Shown: positions 1-12,747 of the stretch, in pieces
Numbering within the stretch: the stretch's first letter is position 1
Layout: every line of letters starts with the position of its first letter
From: Riptortus pedestris
Taxonomy: Eukaryota > Arthropoda > Insecta > Hemiptera > Alydidae
Length of the DNA: 64,000 bases
Assembly: GCA_019009955.1 (NCBI GenBank)
Contig: CM032230.1
Span: 108,379,501-108,443,500 of the forward strand
Direction of reading: 5' to 3'
Program-made: the position numbers and the translations under genes
Notes under the pieces: generated by a model
Told to the model about the DNA's origin: nothing
Seen by the model: the letters and a program-made list of their open reading frames with translations, nothing else
The model's database searches: none

Positions 1-130
1 AGTATATTGCTAGTAATTAGCTTCAATAACAATGAATGGACTTTTGTCGCATATGTCCATGCTTGGGAGGTTACAGGGGTGTGGACTGTGGCCTAAAAGG
101 GGTAGAATAGAAGCAGTTGTTCTCTGGGTG

Positions 131-860
131 TGTTAAATATGAACGGTGTCTTTAAAGACACCTTGCCCAGTTAAGGGTTAAATACGCGATTAAATATACG
201 CCATTTTTACAACAATATTGTTGCCAAAATTAAATACATAAAAAACTAAACCGAGATTTGGGAAGTACGGTGGAGATCAAAGGGTGCCGCCAGTCGGTCC
301 CGTTCGTCCTCGGCAATACCAGTCCAGACCTCGAAGAGTCCGGACAATTCCCTTTGATGTTTTCCGACAAGCTATAAAAAGGGACGCAGCATGCCCCAGT
401 TTTAGTTAGTTTGTTCTCAGCTGTCTTCAAGTGATCATTAGTGCGTTCAGTGCAACAATGCGATTTAGTTACAGTGAGTTAAAGTGTTTTATGTGAAGAA
501 CAGTGTTGTGGAGTGACTCTGTAAAGGGCAGTATAGTGCCGTGTTTAAGACAGTGCAGTGCCGTTAAGTTCACGAAGATCAGTGCAGTGCCGTTAAGTTC
601 ACGAAGATCAGTGCAGTGCCGTAGTTTTGTGAACTTCATTGATCGTGAGTGAGTTATTGGACTGTGTAATAACAAGAACAGTGAAGCCATCAGTGCATAC
701 TGTGAGTAATAGTTAAGAATAATTAACTACTAAGTATGCAGTGCATTGTTAATTAAATTGTGCAGTGATAAAAACTCTGAAGCTTGTGTGTGTTTAATTT
801 TGAAATCCAAAAGAACTCTAATAAACAATGTTTATTACTGATTTTGTAATAAACGTAACA
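131..860 (+). mobile_element. Possible solo LTR
   Basis: It begins TGTTAAATATG and ends GTAACA. A TATA box (TATAAAAA, 373-380) precedes a pyrimidine-rich transcribed stretch, and two AATAAA signals lie at 820 and 848. Order and size (about 730 bp) fit a retrotransposon LTR. No target duplication was found and no second LTR or gag-pol is present, so this remains a guess. A 29-bp unit is repeated 2.4 times inside it (551-622). Confidence 0.4.
551..622 (+). repeat. 29-bp tandem repeat, 2.4 copies
   Basis: The unit cagtgcagtgccgttaag plus ttcacgaagat is repeated without change and followed by a partial third copy. The related word CAGTG recurs often from 440 to 770. Confidence 0.85.
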
Positions 861-970
861 ATATATATAAAATAGGTTGTGGTTGTTCAAATCTATTGCT
901 CCTTCAACCCCTTGCCTTTTTGGAGCATGAACATTTTTGACAACTTTTTAGAATTTAATGAAAGCGTACC

Positions 971-1432
971 GGCAACATAACCAACTGACGTCGCCACTGC
1001 AACATAACCAATTTAATAAAACCCATATGCCAATTATTTGTTTATGTTTTACGTTCTTAAAAAGGCCTAGTTCGAGTTTTAGTTCTACTAAATCATTTAT
1101 TATCAAGTTTGTAGGAGTCAATAAATAAAAGGTGGGTTTAAAAATTCGTTTGTCCAATTACTTAATGAAGAATGTTACAGTGGTGGGGGAGTGATGTATC
1201 GGCAACATAGATAATTTACGTCGCCACTGCAGCATAACCAATTTACTTCGTCACGATGACATAACCAATTTAACAATACGCATATGTTAATTAATTGTTT
1301 GTTTTGCCTTCTCAAAATCGCCTAGTTCGAGTTCTAGTTCCATTAATAAATTTATTATCAAGTTTCTAGAAGTTAATAAATAAAATGTGTGTTTTAACGT
1401 CCGTTTATCTAATTACTCAATAGAGAATGTTA
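971..1432 (+). repeat. Diverged tandem duplication, period 230 bp
   Basis: 971-1178 and 1201-1432 share order and most bases: GGCAACATA, CGTCGCCACTGCA, CATAACCAATTTA, GCCTAGTTCGAGTT, TTTATTATCAAGTTT and GAATGTTA. No coding or transposon signature was recognised. Confidence 0.75.
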
Positions 1433-1479
1433 AAAAAAAGATTCGCCCTTCGCTGGCTTTATTCCGTCTACTTACATTG

Positions 1480-1652
1480 TCACGGGAGTATTTCTCCACA
1501 CGACAAAGAGACGGTTAGTAGAGATGGTTCGGTGTCGGGAGAGTTTATAACCAAGTATAGGGGGCCCGCATAACAAGGAATTTCATTTTGGTAGTCATTA
1601 TTCTCTGGTTCTAACTGATAAATATTGGGGCTCAATAGACTCTCCAAGACCT
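1480..1652 (-). CDS. Weak candidate terminal exon (unrecognised)
   Basis: On the minus strand an AG (after ccattgttag) is followed by an open segment rich in Pro, Ser, Glu and Leu (LESLLSPNIYQLEPENNDY...), then a stop and an AATAAA about 20 nt later. Base composition is less AT-rich than the surroundings. The pyrimidine tract at the acceptor is poor and no family was recognised. Confidence 0.22.
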
Positions 1653-1669
1653 GATCCTCAGCTAACAAT

Positions 1670-2400
1670 GGTTGTTGGACCTATCCAGTATTCTAGTAAT
1701 TTATAATAAGAGTTATTGTATGAGTTAGTTTTATTTTCGAGTTTTAGGTTTAATTGGACATGGATAAAAGAAAAATCTGACTCTTAAGAAGCAAGAAATT
1801 TCGGATTTACAAATTACCCTCACCTATAACCATCCTCCCGCCTCTCTATTCCTTAACCCCAAATAAAATATATCTAGTGTTGAATGAAACCATTAAAATT
1901 GTATTTATCAAAAAGCATTTTCAAATCAAGAACGTAACATTTTAATTGATAACGTCATCAGGCAGTGTATATGCATATATCTCACGTAGTAAAGGTCCGT
2001 TGAAAACAATATTTAGTACTGAAGCTAAGGAATAAGACGCATTGTTAACGTATGATGAGCACAAATAGGAGTTTACTGAGACTTGAAATAAAAAAAAAAA
2101 ACCTATTGAACAACGAATTAAATTTCCAACAAGATTTGTCATATAGTTATTAATGTATAATAACAGATATATTTCGGCTCTTCGAAAGCCCCCCCCCCTC
2201 CCCTGTGAACGATTTCAGCCATTAACGAACTTCCCTTAAGGAAAATCTACTAAAAGTTCGTTTACCTACTTTTCTTCCTCTGTTCTACCGCCTCACTCTC
2301 TCTGGAACAATCTATATCGCAGTAGGAGGAAGTACTCAACAGGTAGAATATATTAACATCCGCTCCTATTGATCTGATTTTAAGAATAAGATAATATATG
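1670..2400. other. AT-rich DNA, nothing firm
   Basis: No coding or structural signal beyond short HINE-like words near 2203-2250 (AACGATTTCAGCCATTAACG). Confidence 0.4.
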
Positions 2401-3540
2401 AGGGGATGTGGTTGCCCCCCCCCGTTTTAACTGCCCATCCAAAATTTAGGAGGAATTTCCGAAAATTCTTAATATCTCCTTTATTATGCGTTGGACCGAA
2501 AATTGTATAGAACCAATCTTATTGCAAATTTAATGTTCTATAAATGTTTTAATGAACGGTTTTTATAGCGTACAATAATAAAACATGAAAGGTATAAATC
2601 CACTATAGTTTATAAAAAAAGACACAAATTTACGACTGGTCGTAAAAAAAAGGACGAAGAACACAAAATACAATGAATAATAACAAACGGTCTTTGAATA
2701 AATAATGATGAACGGTTCGAAGCAGAGTTCACACAATCACAACAGAGTACTAATAAACACAACTAAGAGGGTACGCTATTAATTTTTACACTGAACCAAA
2801 AGGTAATCGTGAGATTGCTCGCAGTGTCCCACCTTAAAATTAGAGTATTATTTTAGTTCAAATTATTAATGACAACACTGTCACAGAAACCAGGTGGCAG
2901 AGTGTAGGGGGGTTAGGTTAAGGGTTGTTATAGAGCCGGCCAAGCTGCTACAATATTATTATGTACGTGTTCTCACTATCTTGATTATTAGCCAAAATAC
3001 TTGCATTTTATAATTTTCGGCCTTCTGTAAACCTCCCCCACCCCTCATACTCATTGTATATTAGCAATAAGCTGTCATATTTTGAAACAGACTATATGAC
3101 ATATAAATATCAAATATTGTTCTCATTGGACGTTTACTTTTTGAGGTAAATGCAAATACATGGCACTCGTGGGAAATCTGCGTGACGGACTTTTCAATTT
3201 TCAGCCTTCAGTAGACCTAGCACTTTTAACCATCGCAGTTTAACAATAAGTGAATACATTATAAAACGTATTATTCCAAGTTTATGTTTCCAATATGTTT
3301 CAACAAATCTTTGCTAGATGAGATATATGCAAATACACTGAGTAATGATGACAATTAAAATTTTATTAACAGCCCACTTCTAATCATCAGTTTTTTTATT
3401 TGGAAATAAAGAATATATGTAGGTGAGACGCAGCAGTGTGTCGTATCAGCACGTGGAACTTTTACTTTTTGAGAAAACGCAAATACGTGAGAAATCTGCT
3501 TAGTCTACGCAGCCCTGTGTGACGGACCTTTTAGCATCTA
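2400..3540 (+). mobile_element. Cluster of decayed HINE fragments
   Basis: The HINE core words TATCTCCTTTATTATGCG and TTGTATAGAACCAATCTTATT occur at 2470-2525. Two separate 3' ends follow: one near 3170-3195 (GGGAAATCTGCGTGACGGAC, with the hairpin deleted) and one near 3490-3532 (GAAATCTGCTTAGTCTACGC). At least two old, rearranged copies are overlaid. Confidence 0.65.
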
Positions 3541-4078
3541 CGGAATCACTGTTTTACAGGTGTGAACCGTGTTCGTAAATTTTCAAGTTTATACACAACT
3601 AGGAGAGGCCATTAACGGCGGGAAGTTTGTTTTGAAACAGTTGTTTAGAGAAGTTCAGTCGGAGAGAACCTAGAGAGGGTCTTCAAGGCCCCATTGATCA
3701 TGGTCAACGGAAAGGAATGCGCTGACTCGCTAGCATGACGTCACTCCTACCTCAAGCACCTCGACCATTAAAGCAAAACGGCTGAATGAACTAATTAATA
3801 AATTGTAAAGGAATGTTTGGAGTAACTAAATTTGAATTTAGACGCGGACGACTTAACTCCTCAGTATGACGTTCAAACCTTAATTGGCCAACTTATGTCC
3901 AAAAGCAAATACTTCCCATTGCTGTGAATTGTGTTCTAATATTAGCAGTGTACCTCGCTAAAGATGGGTTGCAATAAAAACATTTAGTGGTAAAAATATA
4001 TTTATTCTAAAATGATCTCATTTTTATCACTTAACGCATAGCTGTGGGACGAAACACACAGAAAATGTATACCCGAGA
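3541..4078. other. Unrecognised DNA
   Basis: A slightly GC-richer stretch at 3600-3770 has no open frame of note and no recognised repeat. Confidence 0.3.
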
Positions 4079-5157
4079 TTGAAAGAGTGGGTCTTTTGTA
4101 CATTAGCCCCGCATTTCATATTAGGTTATAATCACATGATTTTAGAAATACTTCTGAGATATTAGTTTAATAACTGTTACAATTCATTACCTTCCACAGC
4201 TATTTCAGAACGTTATTTATTATTATATTATAAATAGGCACCGAACTCGCAAGAGTTATTTGTGCCTAGGTGGTCAAGATTCCATTTTCGTTTTCTTTCC
4301 TTGTGTTAGGCAGTCCCTCTCTTCAGAGATCCCTTATTTTAGCTATCCGTCATTCTCGCCTATGTTGCACCTCTCCTATTGTTCTCTATTCACGATCCTG
4401 TGAAAAATTGGAAAAACAGAGCAGTATTTTGTATATATAATCAATTTGATACATAGATATTTATCTCACTTTCTTGTGTGTGAACATATGTTGAAGTCCT
4501 ATTATATTTCTTTATTTAAACGAGTAATTATTAAAAATAGCAGTTTTTTTATAGAGAACGTTAGTTGTATCGTTATGATAAACATAAATCTAATTCAGCT
4601 CGAGTTCTTTTTCAAGTGAATCAGAGGCTTTGAAATTTTACCAGGATTTCTGGATTATTCAGCACTAATGGGCATTGCATGAAGTTGTAAAGGCCTAAAA
4701 ATGTTACCAGGAATGAAATATAAACATTTTGCTGTTAACCACTCTAAAAATTTCATTGATATGAAAACTTGGGTACATACACAACGTGTGGAATCATTGT
4801 GGTCCTCACTAAAACGTAGAAATAAATGTGAATGTGGAACAAGGAGAGCAATGGTAGACTCCTACATATGTAAGTTCGCCTGGCGGAGAAGGCATCAAAA
4901 CGATGACTTATTTAATGCTATATTATTACCCTTATATATTATCAAGTATAAGGGTTTATTTGCCACCAAAATATTGTTATTTTTGTTAATTTTATACTTG
5001 TAATAAATGTGGTTCAGTTTCCCTTAAAACTTTCTTTTATCAATGTTTATAATAGTTTATTAGTAAGAGTTTTATCACTGGTATTTCTAAAATCATGTGA
5101 TTATAACTTAATTTGAAACGCGTGGCTAATGTAAAAAAGACCCAAAAGAGTTTCAAT
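4079..5157 (+). mobile_element. Merlin/IS1595-type DNA transposon relic with long inverted repeats
   Basis: About 75 bp at the left (4079-4151, TTGAAAGAGTGGGTC...GAAATAC) and right (5081-5157) ends are inverted copies of each other with a handful of differences. Between them lies a transposase fragment of the ISXO2/IS1595 family. Length (about 1.08 kb), long terminal repeats and transposase type fit Merlin elements. The exact ends and the 8-9 bp target duplication typical of Merlin could not be fixed. Confidence 0.65.
4701..5003 (+). pseudogene. Merlin (ISXO2/IS1595-like) transposase, C-terminal fragment
   Basis: A 100-residue ORF. Residues 10-66 contain VNHSKNF, THTQ-like VHTQRVESLWSSLKRR, a short basic run and YICKFAWRRRH. 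This is the C-terminal signature of the DDE ISXO2-like transposase domain, and the Glu of RVESLW is the expected third catalytic residue. The two catalytic Asp residues that lie upstream in this family are absent, so the enzyme is truncated. The last 30 residues are hydrophobic and probably read-through. Confidence 0.7.
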
Positions 5158-5159
5158 TT

Positions 5160-5974
5160 AACAAATGTTGAGGAATGTATGTATAGAATAGCCCTTACCA
5201 GAGATACATCGCTCAAACCTATGGTACATTTTTATTAGCAAATTATATCAAACCTGTTTTATCGAAGCCAAATTTATACAAAATGGAAATCTGCTAATAT
5301 GGAAAATTTGCAAAATTAATTGTATTAAAATGAACTGCAAAACCCAAATCTTCAATTGAATCTATTCGTGATGAATCTATTTATTTATTATTTTTTAATA
5401 TTGAGGGGAAAATATTTGAAAAGTTGATAAATTCAATACTCTCTCATCACTCATATTCAAGTCATCCCTTGCATGACAATCAATTTCAGTTGCTGATCAA
5501 CAAGGAGCATCGGACATGATTTTGAAACGTGTAAATATAATTCAAAGGGTATTAACTGAAGGAAACCTTTGGATATAAATGGTGTCTTCTCTTTTCTCTG
5601 CGTTAAAGGAAACCTCTTGGCGACCGCAAACAAAATTTCAAAATTTTGAAATTCATAAATCTAAGCAATGTATTAAGACTGATGAATGAATACATTTTGA
5701 ACACAATTGTTTCGATAAATAGAATATTAACCAAGGTTTTCATGAAGATCTGTTTTGGCGTGGAAGTAAGTTCCCATTCCTAGATGAAAAATCAAATCAC
5801 AGTCTAGGTAATGTTGAAATTCTTTGAATAGTTTCGAGTGACTGAGTTACAAACGAACGGACGGACATACAGGAATTTCAATTTTTAAGCAATTGTTCTT
5901 AGTATGTCCTGAAAAAAATTATCCCTCGAATTTAATTAGAATTTCAGACGAACATTTATAGGTATACTCGTATA
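5160..5974. other. AT-rich DNA, no recognised gene
   Basis: The word GAGTTACAAACGAACGGACG near 5850 resembles the ends of insect retroelements or Helitrons, but no element could be delimited. Confidence 0.3.
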
Positions 5975-6802
5975 CTAGCGGGCCCGACAGACGTCCTGCA
6001 TGATGTTTTAAGCGATTAATAATAAAATAATATAATTTCATTATTCTTTATTTTGAAATAACATCAATTTTTCTGAAAACAATTCGTTATAATAAATAAT
6101 GTTCATATTGGAAAGAATTATTGAGGATATCAATATTTCTATGCAAATTACTTGCTTCACACATTGTTATACGAAAAAAAGTTTAAAACAAAATATTATT
6201 ATTATTTATTAACGTCCACTTTTTAAAACAAAATATACAAAAGCTACTTTTAATAACACAAAAAACAACTTTTGTCATGTGCATTATGTGCAAGTTTGCC
6301 TAAAAACAAAAAGAAAGTGAAGTATAGGGAACTTTTTATTCAGGCCTCCCTTATAACACCCACTCCCGTTCGTACCTAAAAAAAATAAATATAGCTTATA
6401 ATCATGGAAGAATTAATGCTAATTTGCTTGGAGAGTTTTGTTAAGTTCGGTTCAATCGTTAGTGCCCAATAAAATTGTTATCTCCCGCTTTAATTTTTTA
6501 ATGTACATCTCGTTGATATTTTGTTATACGACAAAAGTGAATATAACAAAAGTTACTCTAAATAGCAAAATAAATAACTTTTATTCTGTGCATATTTGCC
6601 GAAAAACCAATAGAAAACGAAATACTGCTATTTTTAATTTTAGGCCTCCCTCACTACCCCTCCTGCTCTGCCGGGCTGTATTGTGAATCTAAACCATCCA
6701 GGGCGTCACCCAAACGCATACAAAAGAATTTATTCAAATCGGTCCAGCCGTTTTGGAGGAGTTCAGTGACACACGTACAATAGAATTATATATATATAAA
6801 GA
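5975..6802 (-). mobile_element. Non-autonomous Helitron with all structural hallmarks
   Basis: Read on the minus strand it starts TCTTTATATATATATAATTC, ends in CTAG after a GC-rich CGGGCCCG palindrome, and is flanked by A (6803) and T (5974), the A-T target of Helitrons. The 5' end carries the stretch AACGGCTGGACCGATTTG common to insect Helitrons. Inside are about two tandem units (roughly 260 bp each) containing GGGAGTGG and GAGGCCT. Part of a SINE tail (AAAAAGTGGACGTTAATAAA) lies near 6197-6225. There is no coding capacity. Confidence 0.75.
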
Positions 6803-6835
6803 TAACTATAAATAAATTCGTGTGTGTTTGTGTTT

Positions 6836-6836
<1 letters not shown>

Positions 6837-6893
<57 letters not shown>
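6837..6893. repeat. (GT)n microsatellite
   Basis: About 25 uninterrupted GT units after an imperfect GTTTGTGT lead-in, just outside the Helitron 5' end. Confidence 0.95.
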
Positions 6894-6896
<3 letters not shown>

Positions 6897-9520
6897 ACGT
6901 ATAAGCTAATGCAGCCATATTAATTCTGGTATTTTCCTCGAAACCTCCTTTAAATTTCTCCAAATCTCATTCAACACCCACCGACGATTAAGTATTTGAA
7001 AACCATAAGCTGTAGTGGCAGCATTTAGTCTGAGCTATATAAAAAATATTAAAAGCAGAAATACTACTACTTCTTTTTTTTAAAAAAAACAAAAAAAAAC
7101 AAAGGAAACTGAATAAATCATTCAACAGTGAGTTGAAGAGGTCTGTGAATAACCTGGAATTAAAAAAAACCCACACGTAAGGGATTTTCGGAGAATTAGT
7201 TTATGTGGATTATGGATTTCTAGCGTACTAACTAGTGGATGGTGTAATTTTTCCAATTCCATGTGTTATTTAGTCATTAGGAAGGAATGTTTGGTATTTT
7301 GCTTTGATATGTAATCCAATCATGTCCCTTCTGTCTCGTTCACTTCCTCTCCCTCTCTATTTAAAATAATAAAAAACACAACCAGAAAAAAAATTAGGGA
7401 ATCATCTAAACTCTAAATTACGAACGTAAATATTTAAAAAAATATGTGCCTTATTCAGGAGTGAGGTATTTATTGAGCTAACGGAATCAATTAAATTTAC
7501 AAAGATATAATTTTAAAAGTGTATTGAAACTTTTGGTTCCTGAAAGCTGATCCACACAAGATGGATTAGTGTCAGAATGTTCATATATGAAGTGAAATAA
7601 ATCTTAAATATATTAGTTGCCGTAATTGATCAAGAAGCTATTTCTGATCTGGTCTATTCATTTTGTAGTGTGGAGACGAGTTCATTTTTATTTGTTAAGC
7701 ATTAAATTTATTAATATTTAATGTTTGTTGAATACAGAAATATATGTTACAAATATATTGTGTTCCGCAGATTAACCGAATTATTCTGCCGACAAAGCGA
7801 TATTGAGATCGTATTCTTTAGAAGTTTTAAAACCAAACTTTCTATGAATTATTTAAATGTGCAATTCAGGAATTTTCAGAGGGATTTGTAATTATTATTA
7901 TTTACTAATAATAAATAGTAATAATAATAAATATTAAATATGAAGGATTTATTATTAAAGAATACTTAATATTTTTTGCAGGCTTTGTTCAATTAACTTT
8001 AAAAAATGGATTTATCTTCTTATGGATCTTTTTTACTTTAGACACTCCAGTTACTTATTTCTAATAGAGTGGTTTATCTTATTATTTAATTAATGATAGA
8101 GAAGATTAAAAATATGCAAAAAATAAAAAAATACTATTCCTCATTGATAACTTACAATGAATGAACCAAGTACAGATACCTACCAATTTCTGCAACTTCT
8201 CAAACTGCGTCTAAATGCGGGAGATCTTCTTTGGTGAAAAGCAAGCTTCCTCTTCTATATTTCTGTGTTTATGCAATATTACGAACCTTTGAAATGTCTA
8301 AAATGCCACTCCTTCTGATTTAAGAACACGACTCATTTGTATCAGATTCATTATTAACAAAAACAACTTGAACGTTTCTTAAAATCTAGGAGGTTATAGG
8401 TAGGTAACCTCCTTTATGTAGATATTTTATTTTTGTTTTAAAATAGACATGTTATTAAATAACGGTATGGTAACTAACTAATAATAACAAAAATTAACTA
8501 GTGTAAGTAAAAAATACACCTTTTTATGCTTTTAACATTTGTTGGAAATAGTTACATTTCATATCTATCTCTTATTGGTCTGACTTTCACATCAGCTGGT
8601 GTGCACTCACATACGTACAAATGCACACACACACGCCTCGCCCGAGTTACATGGCTAATATATTCTCCGAGACCAGTCTTAGGAGTTAGCCCCTATACTT
8701 CATTTCTTCACGTCCGACTGTCCGCATACTTTACGGGCTGCACCCCTTTAATCAGCTGTTATTTTACTTTTATTGCATTCTCAGTATTTACTATTAATAA
8801 CAAAAATAGCCGTAGAACTAGTTCCCGTGATTACCGTCATGTTTAGGGAGTAATTCACAAAATATTCTCTGTTTGTTAAGTTATTGTCTAAAAATATTAG
8901 AGAATATTTATCCTTCAGTCATTTGGTATCAAGCTTATATAATATATTTATAATCATTACTTAATATCCTTAGCCTGGCTAAAATAAAATAACAAATAAC
9001 CTTCCCATCCACCTAACCTTGGTTAAGTAAGGATTTCACCTTCTATGCAATTCGTCATGGATTGGATTTGTTACACATTGGGTTTTCCGTTTACACTTCT
9101 TCAGATTGCAATACAAAATCTTACAAATTAAAGCACAATTTCAAATTTAAAAAATAAAATTATTGACTAACCATTTAATATATTAGTCTGGGCTTGATAC
9201 ATTTTATGAAAACTATAGAATTCGAATACACAGAGTAGTTTGTTTTTAAAATTTAAGGAATTGATGAATGAAATTGTATTTAATTACTAGGACCTTGTTT
9301 CTTTTTATTATTTTCATTTTTGATTATTCTATGGTCCTAACAATGGATTAAATTCGGACATAGGTTTCCCGTTGCCTTGTGACCTAGTCAGTGTTGCAGA
9401 ATTTAGCCATTGTGTCACAGATACAGTCACTATAACAGGTACCCCAAGGGTGGTCCCTGTGTCATTCGTACAAGCCAGAATCCCTGATCCAAGAACTGCA
9501 GTGTAGGCCGACACAACAGC
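6894..9520. other. AT-rich DNA, no recognised gene
   Basis: Scattered short open frames without family likeness. ATT/AAT-rich simple sequence lies at 7890-7960. A GC-richer patch at 8590-8840 holds a 106-codon frame but matches nothing I know. Confidence 0.35.
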
Positions 9521-9524
9521 CAAC

Positions 9525-9835
9525 TTTGAAGTTCTAAATGAAGTAAGTGAGAAAAAAAGTCTTATCAAGGTAATGGAAAAAAGAAGAGTGAAACTTCTTG
9601 GGCATATCATAAGGCACGTGGCTTCATTACAAATATCTTTGAAGGTAAGGTTCTTAAAGCATAGGGGAAGAGGAAGGCCTAGAAAATCCTATTTTGAAGA
9701 CATCAAGAATCTTATGGATTTCGGTAAGAATTGTAATATGAAATGAGCAGCGTCCGATAGAACACAATGGTTGCAACTACTACGCCTTTTAGTTCATGAT
9801 GATTTGATTATTGCTTCCAGGTTAATATAAAAGAT
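9525..9835 (+). mobile_element. LINE relic (C-terminal end of ORF2-type protein)
   Basis: Read forward, the segment gives a decayed protein with NEVSEKKSLI, MEKRRVKLLGHIIRH, RGRGRPRKSYFEDIKNLMDFG and a C-terminal AASDR-QWL, with stops inside. KRR-VKLLGHI-RH and GRGRPRKSYFxDI are the usual C-terminal remnants of insect non-LTR reverse-transcriptase proteins. A second copy lies at 43215-44080, where a HINE has inserted. Confidence 0.65.
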
Positions 9836-12340
9836 TCATGATTTTTCAGAATTATTTTATATTATTTTAATCAACCGCTCTACGTAACTCACTGTTTCTT
9901 ATTTCTATTTTCTTTAGAAGCTCAAATCTTTGCAAAAAATAATATATATACATATATTCACATGTTTTTCATGCAATTGTCTTTGCGATCTGCAAATGTA
10001 ATGTACACTCAAAGTATGTCATTACGTATTACAGAATTTCTTGTAGAAGATTGAACACCTGAAAATATATTTATTGTAAATTGAAAAATGCGTAGTCTGA
10101 AGATAATTTAAAAAAAAGTTATTGGACCAGTCAAAAACGTCAAAGTAGCATATTGTTGTGCTATCATAGCACGGGGAAGGATTATTTTTTTCATTATTTT
10201 GATTGTGTAGTTCCTGTATTAACAATTGAGTCTAAAACTCAATTACTTCGAAGCTCTTCTCAGGGTCAATAGAATAATTTCATGATTTTTTGGTATTCGA
10301 ATCGTCATATTGTCGGGTCAAAATAAAACGGGAAGGAAAAAAGGTAAGGTGACCACTAAGTAATTCGAATCTTGTTAACACAAAAAAAAACCGAATCATC
10401 AATGATATAGGTATTTATAACAAACAAAGTACTCCAAGGTACGTACACGAAGGATCTAAGCGCATTTTACTCTAAAACAAGAAACTGGTTGAATAAATGC
10501 CCCCAGCAGGCTGCGCTAAAGACATGTAAACACCTTTATATTAATCCCTATTTTACCTCTAATCATAATAAATAATCATAAGAAAGTCTGTACTTGTTAA
10601 TATTATTAGCTCATAAGATCACTTAAATTTGTAAATTTTTAAAATAACTCATAGTTGCAATATGACTGCCTATTATTAGTCAATTGCATTTCAAAGCAAT
10701 CTTCTACTTATATAGAAAATTTTATTTTATGTTTCTTTTTGTAAAACTGCAGTGGTCAGAAGGAACAGTATGAACTATTTTGTAAATTTCTTTTTATTCA
10801 ATAAAGGATAAATAAATAAATAAAAAAAAGGATTAGGTCCCTTTAGGGCACCCGAAAACATGTTTCGATAACTAAGTATTTGCCCTTGCGTTTGTAAACC
10901 AAGATTAATTTTATTCTCTTTATAAACCGATGTTTTTGCTCAGCTGTAGTAACACAGTTTACAAGGGCTACGAACAGTTTAGAGCTCTCCGTCGAACGAT
11001 ATATTTTCCCTTGGAGTCAGATTAGCTGGCTTCGACCTCTGACCTTAACCCATTCGCTGCGTCCCACTCAGATTCCTGATCATATTGTGTGTCATCTAAA
11101 TATAGAGCGAACGAACTTTGAACGAGGCTGTCGCTCGAGAGAGAAAAAATAAGTACTTTATATTTGACCTATTTGAAGCAGTAGTACGCTAAATTAGGTC
11201 ACGTAGTACTCTTATGTTGACGTCAAACTCTGTTTAAAATGAGCCAAAAACGTGATACAAACAGGTACTAAGTTCTCACTAAGTACTCAAGTTCGTCCAA
11301 TGGGCTAATAAAATTTTAGTTTGCATACTCACGCTGGATAATCGCTACCATTAGTCAACTGAGGGTAATCGATATCAGACTTGTAATAATTGTAAATAAA
11401 TCAATGAAAAGTCTAGATATAGGTCTTAGGTTTTTTTTTTTTAGCATTATTTCAGAAAAAAATCCTATACTAAATTAAGGGTATAGCGAAGACATAGAGA
11501 AAGTGCGTCATAACTTAAACAATAGGAACCGCCTTTGGTTTTTTTTAAAATGTACATTTGAGATGTTCACAAACTATATATTTGATCCGGATTTTTAGAC
11601 AAGGCTCTTCCTTTGTTTCCCTATCCATATCCTTCCGGGCCGTCTGTAGAAAAACTAACAGTAAACACATTTCTAGCACGAGTAAACATGTAAACACAAA
11701 ACTATAACTCAGATGTACCATTTTTCTTTTTAATGTTTCCTTCGAAATACGTTCGCTTGGAGTATATATTTTTTGGCGTTTATAAAATAATTTATATCTC
11801 CATGCATGCTAAATAAGATATACGTTCTTGTTGATAAATATTCTCGTTATTGACGTTAGTCATGTGGCGTGGTGCGCCTGCGCGCGGCACAAATATTTCA
11901 ATGGCAGCTCGTCGATAAACTCCCCTCCCCTTAGAAATTACTCTTCCATCTGCTTTCTAGTCCTCTAAAATTCGGTAAAGTATTAATTAGGTATTTTTTT
12001 CAATAACATTTAATGTAGGGAGAGTATCCTGAATGTTTTTTTTTTGTTTAAACCATGTTAACGGGATGTCCATAACCATGTTAAAAATCCAAACCAAAAT
12101 TAATTAATAGCTGAATACAAAGGCCACCAGAACTGACATTAATGAATGAATCAAATCATGAGAAATAATATAGTTTATAGGAATTAAAATAAAGTAACTG
12201 CCGTGTACAAAGAATAAGAAATGATGGCACAAGTTTCAAGATCTTGTTTTCCTTCTACGAAGTGAAGTATGTATTGTAATCGCGATAATTTTCGATGATG
12301 TCTGTACGTACGTATTTCGCGTAACAAATATCCAGCTACC
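9836..12340. other. AT-rich DNA, no recognised gene
   Basis: A possible LINE 3' tail lies at 10740-10830 (AATAAAGG followed by (AAAT)n). Otherwise nothing recognisable was seen on either strand. Confidence 0.35.
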
Positions 12341-12344
12341 CTTT

Positions 12345-12660
12345 TTATGTTGAAATTTCATATTTAGGATTATTATAGGGTCTTATTATTTACACCCTCT
12401 TTTGATCGAAGGGTAAGGGGTAGTGGAAGTTACGGCAGAGCTAAAATATAAATTTGTGAATTTCTCAGTAACATTTGGCATATGATCTATTTTGTTCATC
12501 ATGAAAAAATCCATAAATTATTTTCAATGGTATTCTTTGATCAGATTCATTGGAACGGAGATATCTCATATCGCTTTTAAATGAAATATTTTTTAATGAA
12601 GTGCAACAAAACATTTTGTATATAATAAACAAGGAAGCCGTTTGATGCCTCCGTGAGATC
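12345..12660 (+). repeat. Unnamed repeat family, copy 1
   Basis: Shares order and many words with 32398-32690: GTTGAAATTTCATATTTAGG, ATTCATTGGA-GGAGATATC, TTTTAAATGAA, GCAACAAAACA versus AGCGAAACAA, and AACAAGGAAG. Type unknown; no terminal repeats found. Confidence 0.55.
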
Positions 12661-12747
12661 ACTTCATATTTTTTGTAAATTGCCTGTTGGTAAGAATTAC
12701 TTTCCGCTCAAGCATTCTTTAAATTAGTTTTACTATGAACGTAACTA

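Noticed and set aside
6763..6963. Minus-strand frame rich in His-Thr
   Set aside because: Translation of the (GT)n tract at 6837-6893 next to the Helitron end.
9329..9610. 93-codon minus-strand frame
   Set aside because: Overlaps the plus-strand LINE relic and has no recognisable motif or splice context.
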